In this document: piece by piece, positions 27,407 through 35,950 of the stretch
Position numbering within the stretch: position 1 is the first letter of the stretch
Layout of the letters: each line of letters begins with the position of its first letter
Source: Bradyrhizobium sp. AZCC 1719
GTDB lineage: Bacteria; Pseudomonadota; Alphaproteobacteria; Rhizobiales; Xanthobacteraceae
Length of the DNA stretch: 64,000 nucleotides
Direction: 5' to 3'
Assembly: GCF_036924525.1 (NCBI RefSeq)
Contig: NZ_JAZHRU010000001.1
Coordinates: 3,563,001 to 3,627,000 of the forward strand
Program-made: the position numbers and the translations under genes
The notes under the pieces: model-generated
Database searches by the model: none
The model's input: the letters and a program-made list of their open reading frames with translations, nothing else
Told to the model about the DNA's origin: nothing

Positions 27407-28648
27407 ATGAGCGTCAGTCGGCGGGGAATCTTGGTGTCGGGAGCGGCTCTCGCAATCGGCGGCTTGTCCTCAACGAAATCCGGTGAGGCTTTGGCAGGCA
27501 CTGTCCCGCCAGACGTCCCCGAATGGATGCGTGAACAGGGTAGGCCGATCCTGTCGCCGGCCTACGGACTGCCGTCGAAATTCGAGAAGGAGGTTGTGCG
27601 ACGCATTCGGGAGCCTCGCGCCACCGACACCGAGGCCTTCAGCGTCACGCCGTTGCAGAACCTCCACGGCATCATCACCCCGAATGGGCTGGTGTTCGAA
27701 CGTCATCATGCCGGGGTGCCCGAGATCGCGCCCGATCAGCATCGCTTGCTGATCCACGGCCTGGTGGACCGGCCGCTGGTCCTGACGATGGACGATCTCC
27801 TTCGGTTTCCTGCGGTCACCCGTATTCACTTCCTGGAGTGCTCCGGCAACAGCTCCACCGAATGGAGAAAGTCCGGCTACCATTCTGTCCAGCGCACGCA
27901 CGGGCTGTTGTCCTGTTGCGAATGGACCGGGGTACCGCTCTCGACGATCTTGGGAGAGGTCGGACTGAAGCCGGATGCCAAATGGATCCTGGCCGAGGGC
28001 GCCGATTCGGCCGCCATGACGCGCAGCGTGCCGATTGAAAAAGCGCTCGACGACGCGCTGCTCGTCTATGCGCAGAACGGCGAGATGCTCCGGCCGGAGC
28101 AGGGCTATCCCGTTCGGCTGTTCCTTCCCGGCTTCGAGGGAAACATGTCGGTCAAATGGCTGCGGCGCCTGAAGATCGGCGATCGTCCGTGGCACACGCG
28201 AGAAGAGACCGCGCGCTACACCAACCTGCTTGCGAACGGCAAGGCGTATCAATTCGCATTCGAGATGGACGTAAAGTCCGTCGTGACCTTCCCGAACGCG
28301 GATCGCAGCTTCAAGGCCCCCGGGTTCTACGAAATCTCTGGAATCGCCTGGTCGGGACGCGGCCACGTCACGCGTGTCGACGTTTCGGTCGATGGCGGCG
28401 CCACATGGCGGCGGGCCACGCTGCAGGAGCCCGTTCTCAACAAGTGTCTGACTCGCTTTCGGCTGGCATTCGACTGGCAGGGCCAGCCTCTGGAGATCCA
28501 GAGCAGAGCCTACGACGACAAGGGCTGGATGCAGCCCACCCGTTCGAGCCTGATCGCCGCGCGGGGAACGAATCCCCGGTACCACTTTAACGCAATTCAA
28601 GGCTGGAAGATTGCCGCTGATGGAGGCGTCACCAATGCGAGCACTTAG
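27407..28648 (+). CDS. soxC: Sulfite dehydrogenase molybdoenzyme subunit (SoxC-like)
   Basis: A 413-residue sulfite-oxidase-family protein. The start MSVSRRGILVSGAALAIGG gives a Tat signal (SRRGIL), as required for a folded molybdenum-cofactor protein exported to the periplasm. Cys145 in HFLECSGNSSTEW is the molybdenum ligand. The C-terminal dimerisation domain includes FYEISGIAWSGRGHVTRVDVS. SoxC with the SoxD cytochrome oxidises the sulfane sulfur bound on SoxY. The soxD gene overlaps its end by 14 nt. A further 42 nt of upstream frame is not used, because GGGAG precedes the chosen ATG. Confidence 0.85.
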   Translation: MSVSRRGILVSGAALAIGGLSSTKSGEALAGTVPPDVPEWMREQGRPILSPAYGLPSKFEKEVVRRIREPRATDTEAFSVTPLQNLHGIITPNGLVFERHHAGVPEIAPDQHRLLIHGLVDRPLVLTMDDLLRFPAVTRIHFLECSGNSSTEWRKSGYHSVQRTHGLLSCCEWTGVPLSTILGEVGLKPDAKWILAEGADSAAMTRSVPIEKALDDALLVYAQNGEMLRPEQGYPVRLFLPGFEGNMSVKWLRRLKIGDRPWHTREETARYTNLLANGKAYQFAFEMDVKSVVTFPNADRSFKAPGFYEISGIAWSGRGHVTRVDVSVDGGATWRRATLQEPVLNKCLTRFRLAFDWQGQPLEIQSRAYDDKGWMQPTRSSLIAARGTNPRYHFNAIQGWKIAADGGVTNAST

Positions 28649-29201
28649 CGCCTCCGTTGTTGTTGCCCTGGTCTTCTTCGCCGGTTCTGCGCTCGCGCAG
28701 CAAGCGCGGCTCGGCCTCGGCACGCCGGCTACGCTCGAACAGATCCGCGGCTGGGACATCGACGTGCGCCCGGACGGCGCCGGGTTGCCGCCAGGGAAGG
28801 GGACCGTCGAGCAAGGCGAAAAGGTCTATGCCGAGCAATGCGCCGCCTGTCATGGCGAGAAGGGACAGAATCCGGCGAAGGGCTTCGACCGACTTGTGGG
28901 GGGCAAAGGAACGCTGGCGACGCCAAAGCCCGTTCAGACGGTTGGCAGCTACTGGCCCTACGCAACAACGATTTTCGACTACGTTAATCGGGCCATGCCA
29001 TTCACGGCGCCGAACACGTTGACGGCGGACGAAGTCTATTCGGTCGTGGCCTACCTGCTCTACGTCAACGACATCGTACCGCGGCAAGCGATCATGGATG
29101 CGCAGGAATTGAAGAAGGTGAAGATGCCCAACGCGGAAGGCTTCATTGCCGATGGGCGACCCGACACCGAGGACTTGAAATGCAAGGCGGATTGCAAATA
29201 G
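28635..29201 (+). CDS. soxD: SoxD-like c-type cytochrome
   Basis: A 188-residue periplasmic monoheme cytochrome c. A Sec signal ends at SALAQ (residue ~21). The heme site is Cys69-Ala-Ala-Cys72-His73, with a distal Met in NRAMPF (~residue 120). It accepts electrons from SoxC. The full-length SoxD of some organisms has two heme domains, so this is the short one-heme form. The ATG at 28635 follows GGAGG at 8-nt spacing. Its 3' end overlaps a possible upstream start of the MFS gene. Confidence 0.82.
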   Translation: MRALSASVVVALVFFAGSALAQQARLGLGTPATLEQIRGWDIDVRPDGAGLPPGKGTVEQGEKVYAEQCAACHGEKGQNPAKGFDRLVGGKGTLATPKPVQTVGSYWPYATTIFDYVNRAMPFTAPNTLTADEVYSVVAYLLYVNDIVPRQAIMDAQELKKVKMPNAEGFIADGRPDTEDLKCKADCK

Positions 29202-29266
29202 CCGGATCTACGCCGATGCCGAGCTTAACCGCGGGGCATCTCATTGACTGGCGGAGCAGTCGCAGC

Positions 29267-30487
29267 ATGAACTTCAATTTTCCCGCTCTCAACCATGAGG
29301 CGGCGACGGCCGTTCGTCGAGAGCGCAGCAATGTCGTAAGGCTTGCTGTGGCTCAGGCCCTCGCGGGCGCCAATTCTACGGTCGTCTACGCAACCGGGGC
29401 TGTTGTTGGCGACATGCTGGCGCCCACCAAGACGCTGGCGACACTGCCGGTTTCCGTTTTTGTCGTCGGCATGGCCCTCTGCACACTACCGGCGGGCGCC
29501 GTCACCGAACGGTATGGCCGGCGTACAACATTCCTGCTCGGTGCAGGCAGCGGCATCCTCGCGGGCCTGATCGCGTTTCTTGCGGTCCTCCGAGCGTCGT
29601 TTCCGCTGTTCTGCACGGCGACTTTCTTCGGGGGCGTCTACGCCGCAGTGGTGCTCTCCTTCCGCTTTGCTGCTGCCGATTGCGCAGCGCCGGAACGGCG
29701 GCCCCGTGCTCTTTCCGCTGTGATGGCCGGCGGTGTATTCGCTGGTGTGATTGGCCCACAACTTGTGACGCACACCATGAACCTGTGGGGGCCTTACCTC
29801 TTTGCTGCGACGTTTCTTGGCCAAGCGGCGGTTGCGGCCTTCTCCGTAGTCATCCTGGCGGGCGTTCAGCTTCCTCCGCCAACTGCAGCTCACCAAAGCG
29901 GTGGAAGGCCGCTCGCTATGATTGCCCGCCAGCCGCGTTTTATCCTGGCAGTGATCTGTGGGATTGTCTCCTACCTGCTCATGAATTTCATCATGACGGC
30001 AGCTCCGCTGGCGATGAAGTTCTGCGGGTTGTCCCAGGAGTCAGCCAATCTTGGTCTGCAGTGGCACGTCATCGCGATGTACGCTCCTAGCTTTTGGACA
30101 GGACGCCTTATCGCGCGGTTCGGGTCATCCGCTGTCGTCGCCGTCGGGCTGACGCTCATCGCTGCCTCGTCGTCGGTGGGTCTGCTCGGCATCGACGTCG
30201 CGCATTTCTGGGCGACGCTGATCTTGCTCGGGATCGGTTGGAATTTCGGCTTCATCGGTGCTTCGGCGATGGTTCTGGAGTGCCATCGTCCCGAGGAAAA
30301 GGCGCGGGTCCAATCGCTCAATGACTTCGTGGTCTTTGGCACGATGACGGTCGGTTCATTCCTCTCCGGCGGGCTGCTGTCGTCCTTCGGCTGGTCGACT
30401 GTCCTGGTTCTGTCGTTCGTACCACTGCTGATCGCGTTGTTGGCGCTAATTGGCTTTTCGTATCGAGCCAACGTACAGCAAACCTAA
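29267..30487 (+). CDS. Major facilitator superfamily transporter
   Basis: A 406-residue inner-membrane carrier with about 12 membrane helices. The conserved loop between helices 2 and 3 reads GAVTERYGRRTTFLLG (GxxxxRxGRR type). I choose the ATG at 29267. Upstream codons back to 29180 would overlap soxD and add a non-hydrophobic leader. Substrate is not readable. The soxCD context suggests sulfur-compound or organic-anion export or uptake. Confidence 0.82.
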   Translation: MNFNFPALNHEAATAVRRERSNVVRLAVAQALAGANSTVVYATGAVVGDMLAPTKTLATLPVSVFVVGMALCTLPAGAVTERYGRRTTFLLGAGSGILAGLIAFLAVLRASFPLFCTATFFGGVYAAVVLSFRFAAADCAAPERRPRALSAVMAGGVFAGVIGPQLVTHTMNLWGPYLFAATFLGQAAVAAFSVVILAGVQLPPPTAAHQSGGRPLAMIARQPRFILAVICGIVSYLLMNFIMTAAPLAMKFCGLSQESANLGLQWHVIAMYAPSFWTGRLIARFGSSAVVAVGLTLIAASSSVGLLGIDVAHFWATLILLGIGWNFGFIGASAMVLECHRPEEKARVQSLNDFVVFGTMTVGSFLSGGLLSSFGWSTVLVLSFVPLLIALLALIGFSYRANVQQT

Positions 30488-30570
30488 CCAGCATGGCGCT
30501 TGCAGCCTTGCCGATACAAAGGTCTTTGAGCCAGCCGGCTTGAGCGAGAAACGTTTCGAGGAGATGCGAC

Positions 30571-31446
30571 ATGAACGAAGCGGAGGCCCCAGTTCCATAT
30601 ATGGAGCGAACGCGCCACTATTACCGTGCTCTCGGTTACGCCGACGACTATGTCTGGGCGGCCTTTGATGATGTCCCCTTCACCCGGCCTGCCAAGCCAG
30701 TGTCGGACCTGCGTGTCGCGCTGATCACTACGGCTAGTCCGCTGGATTTCGATGGCGTGAAGCGGGTCTGGTCAGGTGCCGTTTCGCCGCCGCCGGAGAA
30801 GCTGCTTACCGACAATGTTGCGTGGGACAAGGAGTCGACCCACACCGATGACCGGGCCAGCTTTTTGCCGATAGAAGCCGCTTTCGAATTAATCGCCAAA
30901 GGAGTCATCGCCGGACTGACCCCGCGCTTTCACGGTGTGCCGACAGAATACAGCCAGCGAAAAACAAAGACCACTGATGCGCCTGAGATCCTGGCGCGCG
31001 TTCGACAAGATGGAGCGGATGCTGTAATCCTTTGCCCGCTTTGCCCCGTTTGTCACCAGACCGTGAGCCTGGTGGCTCGTCATCTCGAAGCGAGTGGAAT
31101 CCCGACCGTCATTATCGGTTCGGCGCTGGACGTTGTGGAGCATTGCGGCGTTCCGCGATTCTATTTCACGGATTTTCCGCTGGGTAATCCGTGTGGGCAT
31201 CCTTGGCGACCCGACATGCAGCGCGAGATCCTGCGCCAGGCGCTTGCCCTTTTTGAGACAGCGGAGGCGCCGCGAACGACTGTCAAGTCGCCATTTGCCT
31301 GGAAGGAAGAGGGGGGCGTTTGGCGGGCTCGATACGGTCGGGTCGACCCAACTGATCGAGAGCGGCTGCTCAAACTGGGCGACGAGCGGCGCCGTAAGCA
31401 GGCAAGAGCCAAGCAGGCGGCTGCCGATAGAGCATCATCCGAATGA
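30571..31446 (+). CDS. GrdB-like (glycine/sarcosine/D-proline reductase component B family) protein
   Basis: A 291-residue protein related to the reductase component B of clostridial glycine/sarcosine/betaine and D-proline reductases. The similar part runs through DGADAVILCPLCPVCHQTVS and then VARHLEASGIPTVIIGSALD. The true selenoproteins have a Sec at a Cys-rich site. This protein uses Cys (CPLCPVC), so it is at most a Cys homologue. Aerobic proteobacteria carry such genes with unknown function. GAGGAG precedes the ATG. It overlaps the TPR gene by 4 nt. Confidence 0.6.
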   Translation: MNEAEAPVPYMERTRHYYRALGYADDYVWAAFDDVPFTRPAKPVSDLRVALITTASPLDFDGVKRVWSGAVSPPPEKLLTDNVAWDKESTHTDDRASFLPIEAAFELIAKGVIAGLTPRFHGVPTEYSQRKTKTTDAPEILARVRQDGADAVILCPLCPVCHQTVSLVARHLEASGIPTVIIGSALDVVEHCGVPRFYFTDFPLGNPCGHPWRPDMQREILRQALALFETAEAPRTTVKSPFAWKEEGGVWRARYGRVDPTDRERLLKLGDERRRKQARAKQAAADRASSE

Positions 31447-32753
31447 CTGCGAACTCGAAGGGACATTCCGTGAGCGTTCTTGAGGACCGATACGGGAACC
31501 GGTTGAGCACCAGCTCCAGCAACGCCCGCGACGCTTATGTGGTCGGCGTTGACAAGCTGCTGTCGGCCGGCTGGGACATTGATCAAGCCTTCCGTGAGGC
31601 GATCGCGTCCGATGAAAACTTTGCCCTTGCGCACATCGCGCTTGCGCGGAGCTTGCAGGTTCTCGGTCGGGGCCACGAAGCAAAAGATCCGCTCAAACGC
31701 GCGTTGGCGCTCGCCCCAGCTACGACAGCGCGCGAGCAAAGTCATATTGCGATCTTTGCCAGGATCCTGGGCGGTCGAGGCGCTGAAGCTGTTTCGATGA
31801 TCGCCGAGCACATCAAGGATTGGCCACGCGACGCCATGGTGCTGGCGCCGGCCACCGGTGTGTTCGGTTTGATCGGCTTCTCGGGCAAGGCCGGGCGCGA
31901 GGTTGAGCAGCTAGCACTGCTGGAGCCGCTTGCCACGCACTATGGCGATGACTGGTGGTTTCGAACGGTACTCGCGTTTGCCGAAATCGAGCTGCATAAG
32001 CTCGATAGTGGTTTTAAGAACATCGAGGCCGCACTTCGCGGTTTTGCTCGCAACGCACACGCTGCGCATATCAAGGCCCACCTGTTCTACGAGAAGGGGC
32101 AGCGCGAAGAAGGGCTCGCCTATCTGGACCAATGGAATGCCACCTACCCACGAGAGGGGCAACTGCATTGCCATATAAGCTGGCATCTTGCCCTCTGGTC
32201 GTTGGAGACCGGAAGGCGGGATCAGGCATGGAAGGTCTATCGCGAAGCGCTGCATCCCGGCGGTTCGTGGGGCCCGCAGATCAATGTCCTCACCGACTGC
32301 GCTTCGTTCCTTGCGCGGGCCGAGATGGCAGGTGAGCCGCGATCTCCGGAATTGTGGAGAGAAATCAGCCAGTATGCGGCGAGGTGGTTTCCCAATTCAG
32401 GGATCATCTTTGCCGATATGCACAGTGCACTTGCCTTTGCAATGGCTGATGATACGGAGGCGCTTGCGAGAATCGTCGAGAACCCAAAGGGACCCGCTGC
32501 GGACATTCTGGTACCCATCGCGCGCGGCTTCGACGGTTTAGCGAGGGGCGACTGGACGCGGGCCGTCGATGAACTAAAGCCCGTTTTGCAGGCCCATGAA
32601 AGGGTAGGAGGTAGCCGCGCCCAGCGCGACCTCTTGGAATATTCCGTGACCTGCGCCTTGCTGCGCAGTGGTCGCGCCGACGAAGCGCGGCGCCTGATCG
32701 CTTCACGACGACCTCAGAATGCGGCGAGCGGCCTTCCGCTCGCCGGAATCTAA
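31443..32753 (+). CDS. TPR-repeat protein
   Basis: A 436-residue cytoplasmic protein of helical repeats. The N-terminus has LSTSSSNARDAYVVGVDKLL, then AFREAIASDENFALAHIALA, the standard TPR pair. Further repeats continue to the end. No signal peptide or enzymatic motif is seen. Its ATG overlaps the preceding gene (ATGA). It presumably scaffolds or chaperones the GrdB-like partner. The function is unknown. Confidence 0.7.
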   Translation: MTANSKGHSVSVLEDRYGNRLSTSSSNARDAYVVGVDKLLSAGWDIDQAFREAIASDENFALAHIALARSLQVLGRGHEAKDPLKRALALAPATTAREQSHIAIFARILGGRGAEAVSMIAEHIKDWPRDAMVLAPATGVFGLIGFSGKAGREVEQLALLEPLATHYGDDWWFRTVLAFAEIELHKLDSGFKNIEAALRGFARNAHAAHIKAHLFYEKGQREEGLAYLDQWNATYPREGQLHCHISWHLALWSLETGRRDQAWKVYREALHPGGSWGPQINVLTDCASFLARAEMAGEPRSPELWREISQYAARWFPNSGIIFADMHSALAFAMADDTEALARIVENPKGPAADILVPIARGFDGLARGDWTRAVDELKPVLQAHERVGGSRAQRDLLEYSVTCALLRSGRADEARRLIASRRPQNAASGLPLAGI

Positions 32754-32821
32754 ACCCGACCACTGCAGCTTTCCTGCGAGGAGAATTCCTGGAGGGGCGA
32801 GAAATTGAAAGAGGCGGCAAC

Positions 32822-33355
32822 ATGAAGCGATCCTATCGCGTCGCGCAGGTCTCAAAACCCGGCACGCTCGAAATTGCGGAACGCGAGACGCCGTCGCCAG
32901 GCGCGGGAGAGGTGCTGATCTCGGTTGAAGCCTGCGGGGTATGCGGCGCGGACGCTGCCGACATAGACCGGGCTGATCCCGCGCTGCGACCGCGGCGCGT
33001 CCCTGGTCACGAAGTGGTGGGTCGGATCGCAACGCTCGGCGCCGGAACGCCATCGATATGGAAGATCGGTCAAAGGGTTGGTGTTGGAAGGCTTGGCGGG
33101 CATTGCAACGAATGCGTCCAGTGCCGCCGGGGTGAATTTCAGCTCTGTCTCAATCAGCCGGTCGTCGGATCGTCTTGCGATGGCGGTTACGCGGAGATGA
33201 TGAACGCCCGCGCGACCGGGCTCGTTTCAGTTCCGGATGAATTGAGCTTCGAAGAGGCCGCACCACTGCTTTGCACGGATGAAGTCCGGCCAAGCCAACT
33301 TCAGAATGGTGTTGACCATGAGGGAGGAGCGAAATGCGCATCAATGATGATCTGA
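32822..33355 (+). pseudogene. Truncated zinc alcohol dehydrogenase (catalytic domain only)
   Basis: The first ~155 residues are a zinc-dependent medium-chain dehydrogenase N-terminal (GroES-like) domain. They have the catalytic Cys in ACGVCGAD, the GHEVVGRI region, and the structural-zinc lobe NECVQCRRGEFQLC. Similarity ends after FEEAAPLLC (near 33282). The expected Rossmann NAD domain (~170 residues) is absent and replaced by an unrelated 20-residue tail. It looks like a deletion joining the remnant to the cupin gene, whose start overlaps the remnant's stop. Confidence 0.75.
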
Positions 33356-34011
33356 CGATTCCGGTGATAGTCCATGCCGCGCAGCTTCCATGGACATCAA
33401 GCCCGGCGGCCGGCGTCGACCGGCGTATGCTGTTTCGCATCGGCGACGAGGTGGCGCGCGCCACCTCGATCGTGCGATACGCACCGCGCAGCGCGTTCCC
33501 CCGCCATACGCACGGGGGCGGCGAGGAGATCGTCGTTCTCGACGGCGTCTTCCAGGACGAACACGGCGATTACCCGGCGGGCAGCTACTTCCGCAACCCG
33601 CCCGGGACTTCGCACGTTCCCGCATCGAAGGACGGTTGCACGATCTTCGTCCGCCTTTGGCAATTCCGGGAGAGCGATGACGACCAGATCGTACGACGGC
33701 CCGCGGAAGGTCGTCCGCTCGAGCCGAGATCGGGGGCGGCGAGCGCGATCGAATTGTTCGACGACGCATTCGAGAACGTACGTTTCGAGAGCTGGATGCC
33801 GGGCAAGGCGATCATGGTCGAGAACGCACGCGGGCTCGAAATGCTTGTTCTCGCGGGGAGCCTGTCGATCGGCGACCAGATGCTGACCTCGCAAAGCTGG
33901 GTCCGCTTGCCGGTCGGACAAGCGCTGCGCGCCGTCTCCGGTCCGGAAGGCGCGAAGGTCTGGGTGAAGGAGGCTCCCCTGCTTCATCCGGACGTCTGCC
34001 GACTGCCTTGA
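33334..34011 (+). CDS. ChrR-like cupin protein (anti-sigma-factor cupin family)
   Basis: A 225-residue protein with two cupin halves. The first holds the metal site of the ChrR family: His58, His60 and Glu64 in PRHTHGGGEEIVVLDGVF, plus His94 in NPPGTSHVPA. The second half (residues ~135-215) is a weaker cupin. In Rhodobacter, ChrR binds zinc and the sigma factor RpoE and responds to singlet oxygen. Here no sigma gene is adjacent and the N-terminal anti-sigma domain is missing. It may instead be an enzyme or sensor cupin. GGGAGGAG precedes the ATG. Confidence 0.7.
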   Translation: MRINDDLTIPVIVHAAQLPWTSSPAAGVDRRMLFRIGDEVARATSIVRYAPRSAFPRHTHGGGEEIVVLDGVFQDEHGDYPAGSYFRNPPGTSHVPASKDGCTIFVRLWQFRESDDDQIVRRPAEGRPLEPRSGAASAIELFDDAFENVRFESWMPGKAIMVENARGLEMLVLAGSLSIGDQMLTSQSWVRLPVGQALRAVSGPEGAKVWVKEAPLLHPDVCRLP

Positions 34012-34064
34012 AGCGATTAGACCGAAGGAAAATTCAGAAGGCTCATTGATTTTGCTCATCTATT

Positions 34065-34113
34065 CAGCGGACTTTGATTCCGCCATTCGGTTCGATCCCT
34101 CCCGCCCCAGCCA
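34065..34113 (+). pseudogene. tRNA-Gln(UUG) 3'-half fragment
   Basis: The bases form an anticodon arm (stem GCGGA/TCCGC around a 7-base loop CTTTGAT, anticodon TTG). They continue to a T-arm-like TTCGATCCCTCC, an acceptor strand CGCCCCA and GCCA. This is the 3' half of a glutamine tRNA. The T-stem lacks bases before TTCGAT and no 5' half precedes it, so it is not functional. A second decayed copy lies at 35803-35841. Confidence 0.6.
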
Positions 34114-34286
34114 GGGCTCAAAACGCCAGTCCGGCACGACCGCGGCGCCCTCTCGTGCCGGGTGCGCGGCAACTCGCCGGCAACCCGATGCGCACAAGCA
34201 GATTGCGGCGGACTCCGTTGACGACGCCGCGCAGGGACACGACATATCCTGTGCCGTCGATCCAGGTCACCGCTCGGGAGCAAGAT

Positions 34287-35486
34287 ATGAACGCGCCGCC
34301 AAAAATCGATCCCGTTACCGCGCGTTCTGACCGGGACGTGCTGCACTGGCTGACAAACGACACACGCGATGAGCGCTTCATTGACAATATTTTCGCTGAG
34401 ATGTGTATCCGGGTCCAGCGAGCAGGCATTCCCGTCAAGCGGGCGTCGCTTCATATCCTGATCCACCATCCGCAATGGCTTGGCGCACGGATCATGTGGG
34501 CCGACGGGATGCGCGAGGCGGAGATTGCGAGGGTCGACTACGACGTCAGGGAGCGATCCGAGTACATCGGCAGTCCCGCCAACGAAGTCCATGACGGTGC
34601 CACCGAGGTGCGCGAGAATCTCGAACGGGACCCGTCACTGGGCCGCAAGCATGCCGTCTTTGACGAGATGCGGGCGAAAGGCCTGACCGACTATGTGGCG
34701 TGGCCGCTATGCCATACGCTCGGCAAGCGGCATATCGTGACCTTTGCAACCGACCGGCCAGGAGGTTTCGACGACGCGCATATCGCCAGCCTGTTGGAAC
34801 TGTTGCCGGTTCTGGCGCTGGTCAGCGAAATCCGTGTCAAGAACCGGCTGGCGCGAACGCTGCTCGAAACCTATGTCGGGTCGCATGCCAGCGAGCTCAT
34901 TCTAGCCGGCGCCACCAGGCGCGGCAGCGGGACGACGGTACGCGCCGCCATCATGATCTGCGATCTGCGTGATTTCACCAGGATCTCCGACAACTGGCCG
35001 CGCGATGACGTCATTGATCTTCTGAACGGCTATTTCGATGCGATGTCGGAGCCGATTGCGCGACATGGCGGGGAAATACTGAAATTCATCGGCGACGGTC
35101 TGCTTGCCATTTTTCCGCTCAGCCAGTCGTCGGCCTGCGCAAATCTGCTGCATGCCGTGGCTGAAGCCCGTCAGGCCATGCTTGTCCTCAACGAAAAAAA
35201 TAGCGAAACCGGTCGTGAGCCGCTGAATTACGGCATCGGCGTCCACGTCGGAGACGTCATGTACGGCAATATCGGGTCGCGCAGCCGGCTCGACTTCACG
35301 GTCATCGGTCCTGCGGTCAACATGGCTTCGCGTCTCGAAGCGCTCACCAAACAGTTGGGAAAAACGGTGCTGCTGTCCCGCGCGTTCGCTGATTTCGTCG
35401 AAAACGATTTCGATCTCGAACGCGTCGGCGAATATCCGGTGCGCGGCTTCAACGACCCAATCGAGCTGTTTGCGTATCACGGCTGA
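34287..35486 (+). CDS. Class III adenylate/guanylate cyclase
   Basis: A 399-residue cytoplasmic protein with a C-terminal cyclase homology domain (residues ~215-390). The metal aspartates are Asp226 in MICDLRDFTRI and Asp270 in FIGDGLLAIF. The substrate/transition-state segment LDFTVIGPAVNMASRLEAL has the Asp and the Asn-x3-Arg expected of an active adenylate cyclase. The N-terminal ~190 residues look like a sensory domain of the type common in rhizobial cyclases. The ATG at 34287 follows GGGAG. It is flanked by two tRNA-Gln fragments. Confidence 0.88.
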   Translation: MNAPPKIDPVTARSDRDVLHWLTNDTRDERFIDNIFAEMCIRVQRAGIPVKRASLHILIHHPQWLGARIMWADGMREAEIARVDYDVRERSEYIGSPANEVHDGATEVRENLERDPSLGRKHAVFDEMRAKGLTDYVAWPLCHTLGKRHIVTFATDRPGGFDDAHIASLLELLPVLALVSEIRVKNRLARTLLETYVGSHASELILAGATRRGSGTTVRAAIMICDLRDFTRISDNWPRDDVIDLLNGYFDAMSEPIARHGGEILKFIGDGLLAIFPLSQSSACANLLHAVAEARQAMLVLNEKNSETGREPLNYGIGVHVGDVMYGNIGSRSRLDFTVIGPAVNMASRLEALTKQLGKTVLLSRAFADFVENDFDLERVGEYPVRGFNDPIELFAYHG

Positions 35487-35802
35487 ACGACGATCTATCG
35501 CCAGGTGCCGGGCCGCCCCACGGGACTCGTCAAGCGGCCATTGTAAGCGAATGTCGATCTCGGCGGTTGCTAATCCCGCGACGCCGCCGCCCAGACACTG
35601 AAAAGACAGTAGAGCCACAGCTTTAGAGCCACTGATTCGCGTGCTCAGGCCATTCAGCGCAGTCGCTCCCAGATGTTGCCGGGACCGATCCTCTGTGGAG
35701 GCAGCTTCTATTTGGAAACGGCTGCCAAGCTATCGAAATCGCTACGGGCCGTCTTGAGCTTTTTCCAAATGCGCCTTGAAATCATTGGATAATTTGGCTT
35801 AT
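35487..35802. other. Gap between cyclase and histidine kinase
   Basis: No gene or strong hairpin is recognised in this stretch. The tRNA-derived fragment follows at its right end. Confidence 0.35.
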
Positions 35803-35841
35803 TTTGATTCCGCCATTCGGAAGTTCGATCTCTCCCGCCCC
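35803..35841 (+). pseudogene. Second tRNA-Gln 3'-end fragment
   Basis: TTTGATTCCGCCATTCGG followed by AAGTTCGATCTCTCCCGCCCC matches the fragment at 34073-34108, apart from a 3-base insertion and one C-to-T change. It lacks the 5' anticodon stem and the terminal AGCCA (GGGGCA follows instead). It lies 1730 nt downstream of the first copy, in the same orientation. Confidence 0.55.
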
Positions 35842-35950
35842 GGGGCAGGCGCTCTGCCGAATTCGGCACCCTCAATTGCCATTGGCGCGGGAACAATGCA
35901 CGGCCGCAAGAACGGTGCTATTGAGATGCTTCCCTTGCGACATCAACGGA

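Noticed and set aside
34060..34113. An intact tRNA-Gln gene
   Set aside because: Only the 3' half is present; there is no D-arm or acceptor 5' strand and the T-stem is damaged.
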